Positions 8,715 to 18,301 of a stretch of DNA of 64,000 bases are shown piece after piece. The notes under the pieces were generated by a model. The model had not been told where the DNA came from. It searched no databases and worked only from the letters and a program-made list of their open reading frames with translations. Numbering within the stretch: position 1 is the first letter of the stretch; every line of letters begins with the position of its first letter. The stretch is from Mycobacterium sp. 1100029.7 (GTDB lineage Bacteria; Actinomycetota; Actinomycetes; Mycobacteriales; Mycobacteriaceae): assembly GCF_001665235.1 (NCBI RefSeq), contig NZ_LZSC01000048.1, forward strand, positions 1-64,000. The letters are read 5' to 3'. A program made the translations under genes and the position numbers.

Positions 8715-9502
8715 TGTCCTTCGCGGCGAACATGATTCGCCAGATAGCGCAGCGCCCGCACCGGCCGGCGAGGGCGCACCGACGCCAGACACAGCACCGG
8801 CCACCCGTGGGCCGCCGCGGCGGCGGCCAGGCCCGACCGTGGGTTCACCGGCCGCGGATAGCCGACGACCGACATCGACGCCGCGTCCTCGTCGCCATCG
8901 GCATAGAAGTAACTGTCGTGCACCGCGACCTCATTGTCGGCGCAGAACTGCTGAACCGCCGCGGCTTTGGTCGCTCCCCAGACAATCGGCCTGACGATGT
9001 CACCCGTCAGGAGTCCGTGCTCGTCGAGCTCGAAGCGGTTGCACTGCACGTTGGCGATGCCGAGAAAGCGGGCGACCGGCAGGGCCTGAATCGACAGTGC
9101 CGAGGAACTGAGCACCACGGTGTGCCCACGCTCCTGATGCGCTTGCACGATCTCCCGCATATGCGAATACATCCGTGAGGCAACACGTTCGACAAACAGC
9201 CGCTCACCGAGCTCGTCGAGGTCGACCAGCGATTCGCCGCGCAGATACCCGGCGGCGCGCAGAATCACACGTTCGAATTCCAGGCGACCGAACCGGTACC
9301 GAAGGGCGGCTTCGAACACCCCGAGCAGCTCGCCGATGCCGGCTTGCCGGCGCCGGATCCGGTCACCGACGTGAACCGCCGCCGTGAAACCGTCGACCAG
9401 AGTGCCGTCGAGATCGAAGAACGCGCCCACCCCGGGGCCCGCCGCGCTGGCGGCGATTTCGGCAATAGCCTCGGCGGGGGAGAGCATCGTCATCGTCACC
9501 AC
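8711..9502 (-). CDS. HAD-IB family phosphatase
   Basis: A 263-residue HAD hydrolase. Motif I is FFDLDGTLVDG near residue 28 with both catalytic aspartates. Motif II is LSSSALSIQ and the acidic motif IV is YFYADGDEDAASM. SerB and the phosphatase halves of PlsC-HAD fusion proteins belong to this group. The C-terminal VRPRRPVRALRYLANHVRREG is basic and could touch membrane or RNA. GTG 9502, ATG 9493 and ATG 9487 are all possible starts. It follows the methyltransferase by 15 bp on the same strand, so it is the last gene of a dtd-methyltransferase-HAD run. Substrate unknown. Confidence 0.87.
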   Translation of the reverse strand: MVTMTMLSPAEAIAEIAASAAGPGVGAFFDLDGTLVDGFTAAVHVGDRIRRRQAGIGELLGVFEAALRYRFGRLEFERVILRAAGYLRGESLVDLDELGERLFVERVASRMYSHMREIVQAHQERGHTVVLSSSALSIQALPVARFLGIANVQCNRFELDEHGLLTGDIVRPIVWGATKAAAVQQFCADNEVAVHDSYFYADGDEDAASMSVVGYPRPVNPRSGLAAAAAAHGWPVLCLASVRPRRPVRALRYLANHVRREGH

Positions 9503-9517
9503 GTCCGACTCCAGCCG

Positions 9518-10441
9518 TTACCGGGTCGCCGTTATGTACTGCGAGTGCATGAAACTGTCGATCTTCACGTCCACCTCGGGCGGCGTCAGGCCATAGCCGG
9601 CCTGCAAATCCAGGGTGTTGCGAATGGGATCGACGCGCCATCCGTGCTCGGCCAGCCGTTCGGCGGGCTCACCGGCGGGCTCATAGGTGAGCGGTGAGAA
9701 GTTCACATTGCCGGACGTGTTGAGTCCGGGGTGCTCGGTTTCCAGTGCTTCGAGCTTGTCGTGGTCCAGCCGGGTGCCCAACGCGCCGATGGCAATTCGG
9801 CTGCCGGGAGCGCTGAGGCCGCTGAGCCGGGTGAACAGCGTGTTCTGGGCTTCGTCGGTCAGGTAGGGCAATAACCCCTCCACCGACCAGGCGCTGGGCC
9901 TTTCGGTGTCGAAACCGGCGGCCTCCAGGAGGCGGGACCAATCGGTGCGCAGATCGGCGGCGACCTCGACCCGCGACGCCGTGGGCTGGGCACCATGCTG
10001 GCCCAGCACACGTCCCTTGAATTCCAGCACTTTCGGCAGATCGATTTCGAAAACGGTTGTTCCGGAAGGCCATTGGAGTCGATACGCTCGAGAGTCCAAG
10101 CCGGCGGCCACGATCACCGCTTGTCGTATCCCCGCCTCACCCGCGGTCGTGAAGAAGTCGTCGAAGAAGCGCGTTTGCACGCCATAGAGACGCGGGAAGG
10201 CGGTCTCGTCGTCATTGGTTCCCGGATTGGCAAGCACACCCGCCAAATACGGGTCCTGCGACGCCGCGATGAATTCCTTCGCGTAGTCGTCGCGGACCAG
10301 CGGCTGCGGGCTCACGGCGTGCAGCGCGCGCCATCCGGCCACCAGAAGAGCGGTGTAACCGACGCTGCTGACAATGTCCCACTGGTCGTCCTCGGAACGG
10401 AGCGAGCCGAATTCGGGCCCGGATTCAGGCGTCGAGCTCAA
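9518..10441 (-). CDS. SAM-dependent methyltransferase, leucine carboxyl methyltransferase-like family (Rv1896c-like)
   Basis: A 307-residue protein of the large mycobacterial family of putative S-adenosylmethionine methyltransferases. The family signature [17 protein letters not shown] forms the SAM-binding loop, with [12 protein letters not shown] after it and a [15 protein letters not shown] motif in the second half. The frame extends to a TTG at 10468, but a strong GGGAGGGG precedes a TTG at 10441 and gives MSSTPESG, matching the usual family length. It lies between dtd and the HAD phosphatase. Targets of this family are mostly unknown. Confidence 0.92.
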   Translation of the reverse strand: MSSTPESGPEFGSLRSEDDQWDIVSSVGYTALLVAGWRALHAVSPQPLVRDDYAKEFIAASQDPYLAGVLANPGTNDDETAFPRLYGVQTRFFDDFFTTAGEAGIRQAVIVAAGLDSRAYRLQWPSGTTVFEIDLPKVLEFKGRVLGQHGAQPTASRVEVAADLRTDWSRLLEAAGFDTERPSAWSVEGLLPYLTDEAQNTLFTRLSGLSAPGSRIAIGALGTRLDHDKLEALETEHPGLNTSGNVNFSPLTYEPAGEPAERLAEHGWRVDPIRNTLDLQAGYGLTPPEVDVKIDSFMHSQYITATR

Positions 10442-10503
10442 TGGTCGCCCCTCCCTGTACTCGGCCAAGCGCCGACATATCCACGGTACCTGCGGGGGCG
10501 TGC

Positions 10504-10935
10504 TCAGAGCTCCAGAAACACCGTTACCGGTCCGTCGTTGACCAATTCGACCTGCATATTCGCCCCGAACACGCCCGTTGCCACTTCAGCGCCCAACCCG
10601 CGCAACGTGTCTGCGAACACCTCGACCAGTGGCTCGGCGACCGCGCCGGGGGCCGCGGCGTTCCACGACGGTCGGCGACCCTTTGCGGTGTCGGCGTAGA
10701 GCGTGAACTGGCTGACCACCAGGATCGGCGCTGCAATGTCGGCCGCGGAACGCTCGTCAGCGAGAATGCGTAGTGTCCAGAGCTTTTCGGCGAGGCGGCG
10801 CGCCTTGTCCGCATCGTCGGAGTGGGTGACCCCGACGAAGGCCAGCAGCCCCTGGCTGTGCGGCCGAATCACACCGACCGCTTGACCGTCGACCGACACC
10901 GCCGCTGACGAGACCCGTTGCACCAGAACCCGCAT
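10504..10935 (-). CDS. dtd: D-aminoacyl-tRNA deacylase
   Basis: A 143-residue enzyme that hydrolyses D-amino acids from mischarged tRNA in the cytoplasm. The invariant motifs are both present: [17 protein letters not shown] in the middle and the C-terminal cross-subunit motif [12 protein letters not shown]. The N-terminus [18 protein letters not shown] is canonical, as is the overall length. It heads a minus-strand run with the methyltransferase (about 60 bp downstream) and HAD phosphatase. The MTH1187 gene starts only 39 bp away on the other strand, so the two promoters overlap. Confidence 0.97.
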   Translation of the reverse strand: MRVLVQRVSSAAVSVDGQAVGVIRPHSQGLLAFVGVTHSDDADKARRLAEKLWTLRILADERSAADIAAPILVVSQFTLYADTAKGRRPSWNAAAPGAVAEPLVEVFADTLRGLGAEVATGVFGANMQVELVNDGPVTVFLEL

Positions 10936-10974
10936 GGCTCGATGCTGCCAGGCCCGATGGGTACGCTCGTCAGG

Positions 10975-11280
10975 GTGTCTGTTCTAGTCGCGTTTTCGGT
11001 CACCCCGCTCGGTGTGGGCGAGGGTGTCGGCGAGATTGTTGCCGAAGCGGTCCGGGTGGTGCGCGAGTCCGGCCTGCCCAACAAGACCGACTCGATGTTC
11101 ACCGTGATCGAGGGCGATACCTGGACGGAAGTGATGGCGGTCGTGCAGCGCGCCGTCGAGGCGGTGGCCGCCCGGGCGCCACGGGTCAGCACGGTGATCA
11201 AGGCGGACTGGCGTACCGGAGCCGAGGACGCGATGACGCAGAAAGTGGCGACGGTCGAGCGTTACCTCTCCGGCGAATAG
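10975..11280 (+). CDS. MTH1187 / YkoF-type thiamine-binding family protein (Rv1898-like)
   Basis: A 101-residue ferredoxin-fold protein. The N-terminus [20 protein letters not shown] and the core [19 protein letters not shown] are those of the MTH1187 family, small oligomeric proteins some of whose relatives bind thiamine precursors. The frame is open upstream to 10918, but that would overlap dtd. The GTG at 10975 gives the family length. It is divergent from dtd. Cellular role is not established. Confidence 0.92.
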   Translation: MSVLVAFSVTPLGVGEGVGEIVAEAVRVVRESGLPNKTDSMFTVIEGDTWTEVMAVVQRAVEAVAARAPRVSTVIKADWRTGAEDAMTQKVATVERYLSGE

Positions 11281-11416
11281 GCGGGTGCGCGCGGACGGCC
11301 GCGGATGTGCGTCCAGGGTGCGCCGCACCGGCGTGTCGGCGCCGCCGACGCACACTCGACGGCCCGGACACACACTCGAGTCCGGCAGGAACCGCCGCGT
11401 CAGTAGGCTCATTCCG

Positions 11417-12694
11417 GTGAGCGCACGCGCAGGCATTGTCGTCACCGGGACCGAAGTACTCACCGGCCGCGTTCAGGACCGCAACGGCCCGTGGATAGCC
11501 GACCGGCTGCTCGAACTCGGCGTCGAGCTGGCCCACATCACGATCTGCGGCGACCGCCCTTCCGACATCGAGGCGCAGCTGCGTTTTCTGGCCGACCAGG
11601 GCGTGGATCTGATCGTCACCAGCGGCGGCCTGGGGCCGACGGCCGACGATATGACCGTCGAGGTCGTCGCTCGATTCTGTGGGCGCGAGCTGGTGCTCGA
11701 CGAAGAAGTCGAAGCCAAGATCGCCGACATTTTGAAAAAGCTGATGGCGCACTTCGATTCGGAGAGCTTTGACGCGGTGCGCGCCGCCAACCGCAAACAG
11801 GCGATGGTTCCCGCCCGCGCCCAGGTGCTCGAGCCGGTGGGCACCGCACCGGGCGTCGTGGTGCCGGGCAAGCCGACCGTGATCGTGCTTCCCGGTCCAC
11901 CGCGCGAGCTTCAACCCATGTGGCACAGGGCCATTGACACACCCGGGGCGCAGCAGGCGATCGCCGACCGGACGATCTACCGCCAGGAGACCCTCCGGAT
12001 GTTCGGCCTGCCCGAGTCGGGGCTGGCCGAGACACTGCGCGACGCCGAACAATCCGTATCCGGGTTCGGATCGCTCGAGATCACCACATGTCTGCGGCGG
12101 GGCGAGATCGAAATGGTCACCCGCTACGAGCCGGACGCGGCCGACGCCTACGCCCAACTGACTCAGCTGCTGCGGGACCGGCACGGACAGCAGCTGTATT
12201 CGCAGGACGGTTCGCAGGTCGACGACGTGGTCGCACGGCTGCTCGCCGGCCGCCGGATCGCCACCGCGGAGTCGTGCACCGCGGGCCTGGTGGCCGCCCG
12301 ACTCACCGACCGGCCCGGCTCGTCCGACTATGTGATGGGTGGCGTGGTGAGTTACTCCAACGAGGCCAAGATCCAGCTACTTGGGGTCGACCCCGCGCTG
12401 ATCGACACGCACGGCGCGGTATCCGAACCCGTGGCCGAGGCGATGGCCGCGGGCGCACTGCAGCGCTTCGACGCCGACACGGCGGTCGCAATCACCGGAA
12501 TCGCCGGCCCCGGCGGGGGAACACCGGAAAAGCCGGTGGGGACGGTCTGTTTCGCCGTCCGACTCGCTGATGGCCCGACCAATACCCGGACCCTGCGGCT
12601 TCCCGGGAACCGGTCCGACGTCCGCGAGCGCTCGACGACGGTCGCCATGCACATGCTGCGACGCGCCCTGAGCGACACAATCAGCTCGCGCTGA
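11417..12694 (+). CDS. cinA: CinA-like protein (MoaB-like plus nicotinamide-nucleotide amidase domains)
   Basis: A 425-residue two-domain protein. Residues 1 to about 170 form the molybdopterin-binding-like fold with [26 protein letters not shown] and VVLPGPP-type motifs (here [11 protein letters not shown]). From about 270 the CinA C-terminal domain carries the hallmark [16 protein letters not shown] and [19 protein letters not shown]. The family acts in pyridine-nucleotide recycling (nicotinamide-mononucleotide deamidase or ADP-ribose pyrophosphatase in characterised members). The start is a GTG at 11417. The frame upstream of it has no conserved sequence. It converges on the XRE regulator with a 14-bp overlap. 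Confidence 0.95.
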   Translation: MSARAGIVVTGTEVLTGRVQDRNGPWIADRLLELGVELAHITICGDRPSDIEAQLRFLADQGVDLIVTSGGLGPTADDMTVEVVARFCGRELVLDEEVEAKIADILKKLMAHFDSESFDAVRAANRKQAMVPARAQVLEPVGTAPGVVVPGKPTVIVLPGPPRELQPMWHRAIDTPGAQQAIADRTIYRQETLRMFGLPESGLAETLRDAEQSVSGFGSLEITTCLRRGEIEMVTRYEPDAADAYAQLTQLLRDRHGQQLYSQDGSQVDDVVARLLAGRRIATAESCTAGLVAARLTDRPGSSDYVMGGVVSYSNEAKIQLLGVDPALIDTHGAVSEPVAEAMAAGALQRFDADTAVAITGIAGPGGGTPEKPVGTVCFAVRLADGPTNTRTLRLPGNRSDVRERSTTVAMHMLRRALSDTISSR

Positions 12695-13544
12695 GCAGCC
12701 GCAGGCCGTCCTCGGCCGCGGAACCAGGTTCGACCCAGTACGTGACAAGCCAGTGGCCGGTGCCTGGCAACAGCAGCTGCTGGAAGTTGAGATCGACCCC
12801 TCCCAGCTGAGGGTGATTGATTGCCACTATTCGAGGAGTCTTCTCGGTGACGTCATGTCGGCCCCACAATTGACGGAACCAGGCGCTGTCGGCGTTCAAA
12901 TCGTCGACCAGATCAAGCAGCGTCGGCTCGCAACGTTGCGCAAGTGTGGCGCGGATGAACGAGACGCACCATTCGGTGAGGCGCTCCCAGTTCTCGTAGA
13001 AGCTGCGCAGCTCCGGCTCCAGAAAGACCGCTCGCACCAAATTCGTGCCTACCGCATGGTGGGGGCACAGCGCCAGCGCAAGCGAATTCGCACACACCAC
13101 CGTGGTGGCGGGATCAAGGACTACCGCCGGCGTCAGCGACCAGCTGTCGAGCAGGGAGCCAAGGGCGAAATGCGGCTTCTGGAACGGTCCCATCTCACAA
13201 GCGAAATCCTTGCGGTGCACCAAATTTCGCATGTACATCAGATCATCTTCACCGAGTTGCAGCGCCCGACCGATAGCGCGGAGAACCTGATCGGACGGGC
13301 TGGCTTCTTTGCCTTGCTCAAGCCGGCAGTAATAGTCGGTACTGATCCCGGCCAGTGACGCCACTTCCTCTCGGCGCAGCCCGGAGACCCTACGCCGTCC
13401 GCCGGCGGCTAGGCCGACATCGGCGGGCTGAACTCTGCTCCGTCGGGCTCGCAGAAATTGCGCAAACGGGGTCTCACTGGGCGAAGACCCACCCACCGCG
13501 CGCAGCCCGCTGCACCCCGCGACACGGCGTGCTGGTTTGCTCAT
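12681..13544 (-). CDS. XRE-family regulator with MmyB-like ligand-binding domain
   Basis: A 287-residue regulator. A helix-turn-helix domain covers about residues 28-100, with [28 protein letters not shown] containing the recognition helix. The C-terminal two thirds resemble the MmyB-like ligand-binding domain ([65 protein letters not shown]). Members usually sense small hydrophobic ligands, including fatty acids. No obvious partner gene is adjacent apart from the divergent LysR gene 138 bp away, so its target is uncertain. Confidence 0.9.
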   Translation of the reverse strand: MSKPARRVAGCSGLRAVGGSSPSETPFAQFLRARRSRVQPADVGLAAGGRRRVSGLRREEVASLAGISTDYYCRLEQGKEASPSDQVLRAIGRALQLGEDDLMYMRNLVHRKDFACEMGPFQKPHFALGSLLDSWSLTPAVVLDPATTVVCANSLALALCPHHAVGTNLVRAVFLEPELRSFYENWERLTEWCVSFIRATLAQRCEPTLLDLVDDLNADSAWFRQLWGRHDVTEKTPRIVAINHPQLGGVDLNFQQLLLPGTGHWLVTYWVEPGSAAEDGLRLLSAS

Positions 13545-13569
13545 CGCGCCCCTGACGCAGATCGATTAA

Positions 13570-13603
13570 TGGATTAGATCCAGGATGCAGTGCTGGACCG
13601 CGC
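13570..13603. promoter_or_regulatory. Short inverted repeats in the XRE / LysR divergent region
   Basis: TGGAT-TAG-ATCCA lies at 13570-13582. An overlapping TCCAG...CTGGA pair with a 9-nt spacer follows it. These could be sites for either flanking regulator. The arms are only 5 bp, so the evidence is weak. Confidence 0.3.
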
Positions 13604-13670
13604 GGATAAAGAACGAATGTCATATCGCTGTAATCGTTGCAGCCGATCAATCCAGGAACTTTGGCCTGGT

Positions 13671-13682
13671 TAATATTTGCCG
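13671..13682 (+). promoter_or_regulatory. -10 box for a leaderless LysR transcript
   Basis: TAATAT at 13671-13676 is followed by exactly 6 nt and the GTG at 13683. No ribosome-binding site is present. This supports the GTG over the in-frame TTG at 13677, which would lie upstream of the predicted transcript start. Confidence 0.5.
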
Positions 13683-14612
13683 GTGGAGCTGCGACAGCTT
13701 GAGGCCTTCGTTGCTGTTGCAACCGAGCTGCACTTCGGCCGTGCCGCGCAGAAGCTGCACATGGGGCAACCAACGCTGAGCGATCTGATCCGACGCCTCG
13801 AGCGTGAGTTGGGTACGCAGCTGCTGACGCGCAACACTCGCCGAGTCGCCCTGACCGCCGCGGGAGCGGAATTGCTCGACCGCGCCAGACTCGTTCTCGA
13901 CGACGTCGCCTCGGCGGCGACCGCAGTGCAACGATTGGCCCAGGGCGACGCCGGCACCGTGCAGGTCGGTATCGCCCCGCCGGTCGGCAGCGTGCTCGCA
14001 CCCCACCTTGCCGCGGCCCTGCGTGCCGAGGCACCTGAAGTCGAACTCAGTATCCGGCGCATGTGGTTGGGCGACCTCAATCGCGCTGTCGCCGAGGGCA
14101 CCGTGGACGTCGCAATCACCTGCGGACTGGAAACAGACCCCCCTGAAATCGTCAGAAACGTCTTCTGTGGAGAGCTTTTGCAGGTCGGATTGAGAACCGA
14201 TCACCGGCTTGCCGGACGAGATGCGGTGGCACTGAACGAGTTAGCCGACGAGATCCTCGGCTTGCACAGCACCGCACTGTTCCCGGCATGGGCGCTGGTC
14301 GAACAACAGGCCCTCGGCGCCGCCGGTGTGTCACCGCCGACTACCGAACTCGTCGATTCGGACTTGTCCGCTTGCCACTGGGCAGCACAGTCAGAAGTCG
14401 ACTGGATTCTGACGACGGATTCCATCGCCGGATCGCAGATGCCGACCCCGATGCTGCCCGTGACGCCGCTCCAAGTTGTGCCCTACGTATTGCGATGGAA
14501 TCCGGAGCGGGCCTCGGAAGCGGCAGTGAGTCGTTTCGTGCAGATAGCGCTTACCGCCGACGTGCCCCCAAATTGGGTCACCCTGCCGGACCACGCGCGG
14601 CACCGCCCATAA
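13683..14612 (+). CDS. LysR-family transcriptional regulator
   Basis: A 309-residue LysR regulator. The winged helix-turn-helix occupies the first 60 residues (ELRQLEAFVAVATELHFGRA, QPTLSDLIRRLERELGTQLL), followed by the linker helix and a type-2 periplasmic-binding-like effector domain from about residue 90 (GTVQVGIAPPVGS). The gene converges on the nanT-like transporter, whose stop is 10 bp away, and diverges from the XRE regulator. A likely target is the transporter or the amidohydrolase, but no clear operator was seen there. Start choice rests on the leaderless promoter geometry. Confidence 0.9.
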   Translation: MELRQLEAFVAVATELHFGRAAQKLHMGQPTLSDLIRRLERELGTQLLTRNTRRVALTAAGAELLDRARLVLDDVASAATAVQRLAQGDAGTVQVGIAPPVGSVLAPHLAAALRAEAPEVELSIRRMWLGDLNRAVAEGTVDVAITCGLETDPPEIVRNVFCGELLQVGLRTDHRLAGRDAVALNELADEILGLHSTALFPAWALVEQQALGAAGVSPPTTELVDSDLSACHWAAQSEVDWILTTDSIAGSQMPTPMLPVTPLQVVPYVLRWNPERASEAAVSRFVQIALTADVPPNWVTLPDHARHRP

Positions 14613-14621
14613 GCAGAAAGG

Positions 14622-15884
14622 TCATTTGACTTGTGCTGGGAGAAAAGAACTTTCAGCGGTGCCGAAGCGTATCCCGGTCGCGTCCTTGCCGATCAGTGTC
14701 AAGAACGCCACCGCACACAACACCGGCACGATCGTGACGGTCAGCGCGAACGGGTAGCCATGCGTCTCGGCCAGGCGTTCCTGGATCGGCAGATTGAAGG
14801 CGGCGAGCAGATTGCCGAGCTGGTAGGTCACCCCGGGGTAGAGGCCGCGGATGGCGTCCGGCGACAACTCGGTCAGGTGAGCGGGAATCACACCCCAGGC
14901 ACCCTGCACGCAGACCTGCATCAGAAACGAACCCAGGCACAGCATCGCCGCGGTCCGCGAGAAGGCGAACAACGGGACGATCGGCAACCCCAGGACCGCG
15001 CAGAAGATCACCGTGTAGCGGCGGCTGAACCGCTGCGACATCGAGCCGAAGAACAATCCGCCGATGATGGCGCCGATGTTGTAGACCACCACGATCCACT
15101 TGACGGTGACGCTGTCCAGGCCGGCGCCGTGGTTGGCCGTTGATCCCAGGAAGGTCGGGTAGACGTCCTGCGTGCCGTGGCTCATCCAGTTGAACGCCGT
15201 CATCAACAGGACGAGGTAGATGAACCGCCGAACGATCTTGCCGTTGCGCAGCACGTCGGTGACTTTGGTGTTGGTCAGCTTCATCTGGTCCTGGGCGGCT
15301 TCCCACACTTCGGACTCCTGCACCCGGTAGCGGATGATCAGGCTGATCAACGCGGGGATGATCGACAGGCCGAACAACCACCGCCAGGACAACCCCAGCC
15401 AGTCCATGACCACCAGCGAGCCGATACTGGCCAGCAGGTAGCCGAAGGCGTAGCCCTCCTGCAGCAGGCCGGAGAAGAAGCCGCGCCGTTCGACGGGGAC
15501 CTTCTCCATCGCGAGTGCGGCGCCCAGGCCCCATTCGCCGCCCATCCCAAGGCCGTACAGCAGCCGCAGGATCACCAGGACGGTGAAGTTGGGCGCGAAC
15601 GCACACAGGAAGCCGACCACCGAATAGAAGATGACGTCCACCATCAGGGGAGTCCGGCGGCCGACGCGGTCGGCCCAGAGCCCGAACAACAAGGCGCCCA
15701 CCGGGCGCATCGCCAGGGTCGCCGTCGTGATGAACGCGACCTCGGCCTTGCTGTGGTGAAAGGTCTTTGCGATATCGGCGTAGACGAACACCACGATGAA
15801 GTAATCGAAGGCGTCCATCGTCCAGCCCAGCATCGCGGCGATGAAAGAATTTCGCTGATCGGCGCTGATCTTTTGTGTTGTCAC
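14622..15884 (-). CDS. nanT: MFS transporter, sialic-acid/aromatic-acid symporter type (NanT-like)
   Basis: A major-facilitator protein of about 420 residues with 12 predicted membrane helices. The [19 protein letters not shown] first helix and the loop [14 protein letters not shown] are typical of the sialate/metabolite:H+ symporter group. [25 protein letters not shown] region marks helices 4-5. Position between cinA and the Rv1903 homologue matches nanT of M. tuberculosis (422 residues). Sialate transport is unlikely in a mycobacterium, so the symbol reflects homology and not function. AGGA is 7 nt from the GTG at 15884, and GTG 15887 is the alternative start. The 77-bp divergent region is shared with the amidohydrolase. 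Confidence 0.88.
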   Translation of the reverse strand: MTTQKISADQRNSFIAAMLGWTMDAFDYFIVVFVYADIAKTFHHSKAEVAFITTATLAMRPVGALLFGLWADRVGRRTPLMVDVIFYSVVGFLCAFAPNFTVLVILRLLYGLGMGGEWGLGAALAMEKVPVERRGFFSGLLQEGYAFGYLLASIGSLVVMDWLGLSWRWLFGLSIIPALISLIIRYRVQESEVWEAAQDQMKLTNTKVTDVLRNGKIVRRFIYLVLLMTAFNWMSHGTQDVYPTFLGSTANHGAGLDSVTVKWIVVVYNIGAIIGGLFFGSMSQRFSRRYTVIFCAVLGLPIVPLFAFSRTAAMLCLGSFLMQVCVQGAWGVIPAHLTELSPDAIRGLYPGVTYQLGNLLAAFNLPIQERLAETHGYPFALTVTIVPVLCAVAFLTLIGKDATGIRFGTAESSFLPAQVK

Positions 15885-15961
15885 CACAGCATCCTGGCGC
15901 ACTCGGCGCGTTGACGCGAGTCCGTTCCGCAGTGAAAACACCGGGAGTAAGTTCGGCATAC

Positions 15962-17029
15962 ATGCGAATCATCGATGCCGATGGACATGTCGCCGAAAGT
16001 TCCTCGCTGGCGATCGAAGCGATCAAACGCTGGCCCGATCACGTCAAGCCCAGCACCGACAGGCGCCTGCGGTTGATGATCGAGGGCCGCAACTACCCGG
16101 AGGACCGCGGCCCCGGAGCGGGTTGCCCGCCCGAGCACGGAATCAGCAAGTCGCCCAACATCAATTGCACGTCGCCCGAAGGCGTGCTCGGCGACGCCGA
16201 CCGCGATCACATCGACACCATGGTGCTCTACCCGAGCCTGGGGTTGTGCGCGCCGAGTTTGGAAGACCCGGAATTCGCCGCGGGATTCGCGCGGCTCTAC
16301 AACCAGTGGATCGCGGACTACTGCGCCGCGTCGGCCGGCCGGCTGCGCGGGGTGGCGGTGACGCCGGTCGAACACGGCCAGTTGGCCATCGACGTCATGA
16401 CGGAGGCCAAAGAGCTCGGGCTGGTGGCGACTCTGGTCCCGCCCGCGCTGAAGACCCGCAACCTCGACCATCCCGACCTCGATCCGTTCTACGCCGCGGC
16501 CGTGGATCTCGCGATGCCGCTGGGCATTCACGGCGCTCCGGGAATTCATCTGCCGAAGATCGGTGTGGACCGCTTCACCAACTACATCCAGGTGCACTGC
16601 ATCAGCTTTCCGTTCGACCAGATGACGGCGATGACGGCGATGGTGTCCGGCGGCGTGTTCGAGCGCCATCCCGACTTACGGGTCGCCTTCTTGGAGGCGG
16701 GGGCGGGCTGGGTCCCGTTCTTCATGGACCGCCTGCATGAGCATTACGAGAAGCGCGGGGATTGGGTCGAGCACGGCTGGCGACGCGATCCGCACGAATA
16801 CCTGTCCGCCGGCAACATCTTCGTCACGTGTGAACCGGAGGAGCCGATCCTGCCCGGGGTCATCGACGTGCTGGGCGACGACTTCATCATGTTCGCCAGC
16901 GACTACCCGCACTGGGACGGCGAATGGCCGGAAAGCACGAAGCATCTGCGAACCCGCCCGGACATCAGCGATGCGGCGCGGGAGAAGATCGGCGGCCGCA
17001 ACGCCGCGCGGTTCTACGCCCTGAACTGA
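15962..17029 (+). CDS. Amidohydrolase family 2 metalloenzyme
   Basis: A 355-residue TIM-barrel hydrolase or decarboxylase. The N-terminal [14 protein letters not shown] holds a D-x-H-like metal motif. Further signatures are [15 protein letters not shown], and the C-terminal metal-ligand segment [16 protein letters not shown]. The group includes aminocarboxymuconate-semialdehyde decarboxylase and related enzymes acting on aromatic or heterocyclic acids. Its divergence from an acid-type MFS transporter suggests uptake followed by hydrolysis or decarboxylation of one compound. The first ATG of the open frame (15875) lies inside the divergent transporter. The 15962 ATG gives the conserved start. 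Confidence 0.87.
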   Translation: MRIIDADGHVAESSSLAIEAIKRWPDHVKPSTDRRLRLMIEGRNYPEDRGPGAGCPPEHGISKSPNINCTSPEGVLGDADRDHIDTMVLYPSLGLCAPSLEDPEFAAGFARLYNQWIADYCAASAGRLRGVAVTPVEHGQLAIDVMTEAKELGLVATLVPPALKTRNLDHPDLDPFYAAAVDLAMPLGIHGAPGIHLPKIGVDRFTNYIQVHCISFPFDQMTAMTAMVSGGVFERHPDLRVAFLEAGAGWVPFFMDRLHEHYEKRGDWVEHGWRRDPHEYLSAGNIFVTCEPEEPILPGVIDVLGDDFIMFASDYPHWDGEWPESTKHLRTRPDISDAAREKIGGRNAARFYALN

Positions 17030-17055
17030 ACTCTGCGATGGCAGGATCGTGCGGC

Positions 17056-17454
17056 ATGGGCCCCTTCCTGCTTCGCGCGACCGTGACCGGCTTCGCCATG
17101 TGGATCGTCACGCACTTCGTGCCCGGGCTGAGCTTCGTCGGCGGCAAGACGCCGTTGGAGAGGGTCGGCATCATCTTCGTCGTGGCCGTGATCTTCGGTC
17201 TGGTCAACGCGTTCATCAAACCGATCGTCCGATTCCTGTCGATCCCGCTGTACATCCTGACGCTCGGGCTGTTTCATATCGTCGTCAACGCGCTGATGCT
17301 CTGGTTCACCGCACGCATCACCGCGCACACCACACATTGGGGCCTGTCGATCGACCACTTCTGGTGGACGGCAATCTGGGCTGCCATTGTTTTGTCGATC
17401 GTGAGCTGGCTGCTGTCTTTGGTGGTAGGCGACGTCGACCGTCGGACCCGTTGA
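17056..17454 (+). CDS. Phage holin family 4 (DUF2127/YvlD-like) membrane protein (Rv1903-like)
   Basis: A 132-residue protein with four membrane helices: the N-terminal LLRATVTGFAMWIVTHFVPG, VGIIFVVAVIFGLVNAFIKP, IPLYILTLGLFHIVVNALML, and WWTAIWAAIVLSIVSWLLSL. The IKPIVRFLSIPLYILTLGLF motif is the signature of the YvlD/holin-4 family. These are ordinary chromosomal membrane proteins, and no phage is implied. The second ATG (17056) is preferred over 17038 because AGGA precedes it and it matches the homologue. It is about 26 bp downstream of the amidohydrolase. Confidence 0.9.
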   Translation: MGPFLLRATVTGFAMWIVTHFVPGLSFVGGKTPLERVGIIFVVAVIFGLVNAFIKPIVRFLSIPLYILTLGLFHIVVNALMLWFTARITAHTTHWGLSIDHFWWTAIWAAIVLSIVSWLLSLVVGDVDRRTR

Positions 17455-17484
17455 CGGCTCAGCGCGCCCGCCACCTCGGTAGCC

Positions 17485-17512
17485 GAAAACCCGGTCGCTG
17501 TGCCGGGTTTTC
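17485..17512 (+). terminator. Intrinsic-type terminator after the holin-like gene
   Basis: GAAAACCCGG and CCGGGTTTTC form a perfect 10-bp stem with an 8-nt loop about 30 bp after the stop. The descending arm ends in TTTTC with GTTG following. It is a convincing terminator for the amidohydrolase and membrane-protein transcript. Confidence 0.75.
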
Positions 17513-17884
17513 GTTGTCGTGGGCCGACTCGAGGTCCGTCCTGCGCCCTGCTACGGGGACGGCGACCCGAATGTCGGTGCAGCCCAACATTTCAAAGCAC
17601 CGCGTGTGGCGTCCGACGTTAAGCGCGTAATCAAGATGTTCCGTCGTCTCGGTTCGACGCCGCTACCGTTACTGAAATAGTAAGGGTTTCAGTGCCCTTC
17701 GGCCGCGAGAGCGTGCCGCGAAACTCACCGATTTGCCCCAATTCGTGTCGACAAATCGCAATTGCACATATGCTTAGCAGCGACTGAAAACCGACCGGGG
17801 GTCGGTTTGACGACAACCCTGCCGGACTTAATCGGGATAAGGACGGCGTCGCCCACACAGCTAAGACGACGGGATGTCGCGACT
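17513..17884. other. Non-coding stretch before the STAS gene, with overlapping inverted repeats
   Basis: I see no convincing gene in this 372-bp stretch. At 17669-17693 two inverted repeats overlap: TTACT-gaaat-AGTAA (17669-17683) and ACTGAAA...TTTCAGT with a 9-nt spacer (17671-17693). The region is locally AT-rich and lies about 190 bp upstream of the STAS start, so a long leader, a regulator site or a small RNA is possible. I could not identify a SigF-type promoter. Confidence 0.4.
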
Positions 17885-18301
17885 ATGGATACTGCCGCGA
17901 TTGGAATCTGGCCGCCCAACAACGGCCGTTCCCATGCTGGTGATGCGCCCAGCGGTTTGCGCGCAGTCACTGAACGCGCCGGTTGCTCGGTGGTCGTCCA
18001 CGTCGGCGGCGACATCGATGCGAGCAACGAGAGCAGCTGGCAGGATCTGCTCAGCCGTGGCGCCGCTCAGACCGTCGCACCCGGTCCGTTCGTCATCGAC
18101 GTGCGCGACCTCGATTTCATGGGTTCGCGCGGTTACGCCGTGTTGGCGCACGAGGCGCAGCAGTGCCGCGACCGCGGCGTCGCCCTGCGTCTGGTCACCC
18201 ACGAACCCCTGATGGCCCGGACCATCGCCGCGTGCGGTTTACGTCCGCTACTGCCGACTTACGCCACGGTCGAGAAGGCGCTCGCACCGGTCAGCGATTA
18301 G
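17885..18301 (+). CDS. STAS-domain protein, anti-anti-sigma factor-like (Rv1904-like)
   Basis: A 138-residue protein whose residues 30 to about 135 form a STAS domain: VVHVGGDIDASNESSWQDLL, then FVIDVRDLDFMGSRGYAVLA, then RGVALRLVTHEP. In SpoIIAA-type proteins a Ser or Thr in the DxxxxxSxG loop is phosphorylated by an anti-sigma kinase. Here the loop reads LDFMGSRGYA, keeping the Ser. No kinase or sigma gene is adjacent, so the partner is encoded elsewhere. The frame runs upstream to 17762, but the ATG at 17885 gives the homologue length. It overlaps the convergent oxidase gene by 11 bp. Confidence 0.9.
   Translation: MDTAAIGIWPPNNGRSHAGDAPSGLRAVTERAGCSVVVHVGGDIDASNESSWQDLLSRGAAQTVAPGPFVIDVRDLDFMGSRGYAVLAHEAQQCRDRGVALRLVTHEPLMARTIAACGLRPLLPTYATVEKALAPVSD

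Noticed and set aside
14653..16026. 457-codon minus-strand frame overlapping nanT and the amidohydrolase start
   Set aside because: Shadow frame with Arg/Asp-rich composition. The transporter frame carries the MFS motifs.
17056..17454. Phage holin label considered as evidence of a prophage
   Set aside because: Holin family 4 includes ordinary chromosomal YvlD-like proteins. No integrase, capsid, tail or attachment site is present and synteny is conserved.
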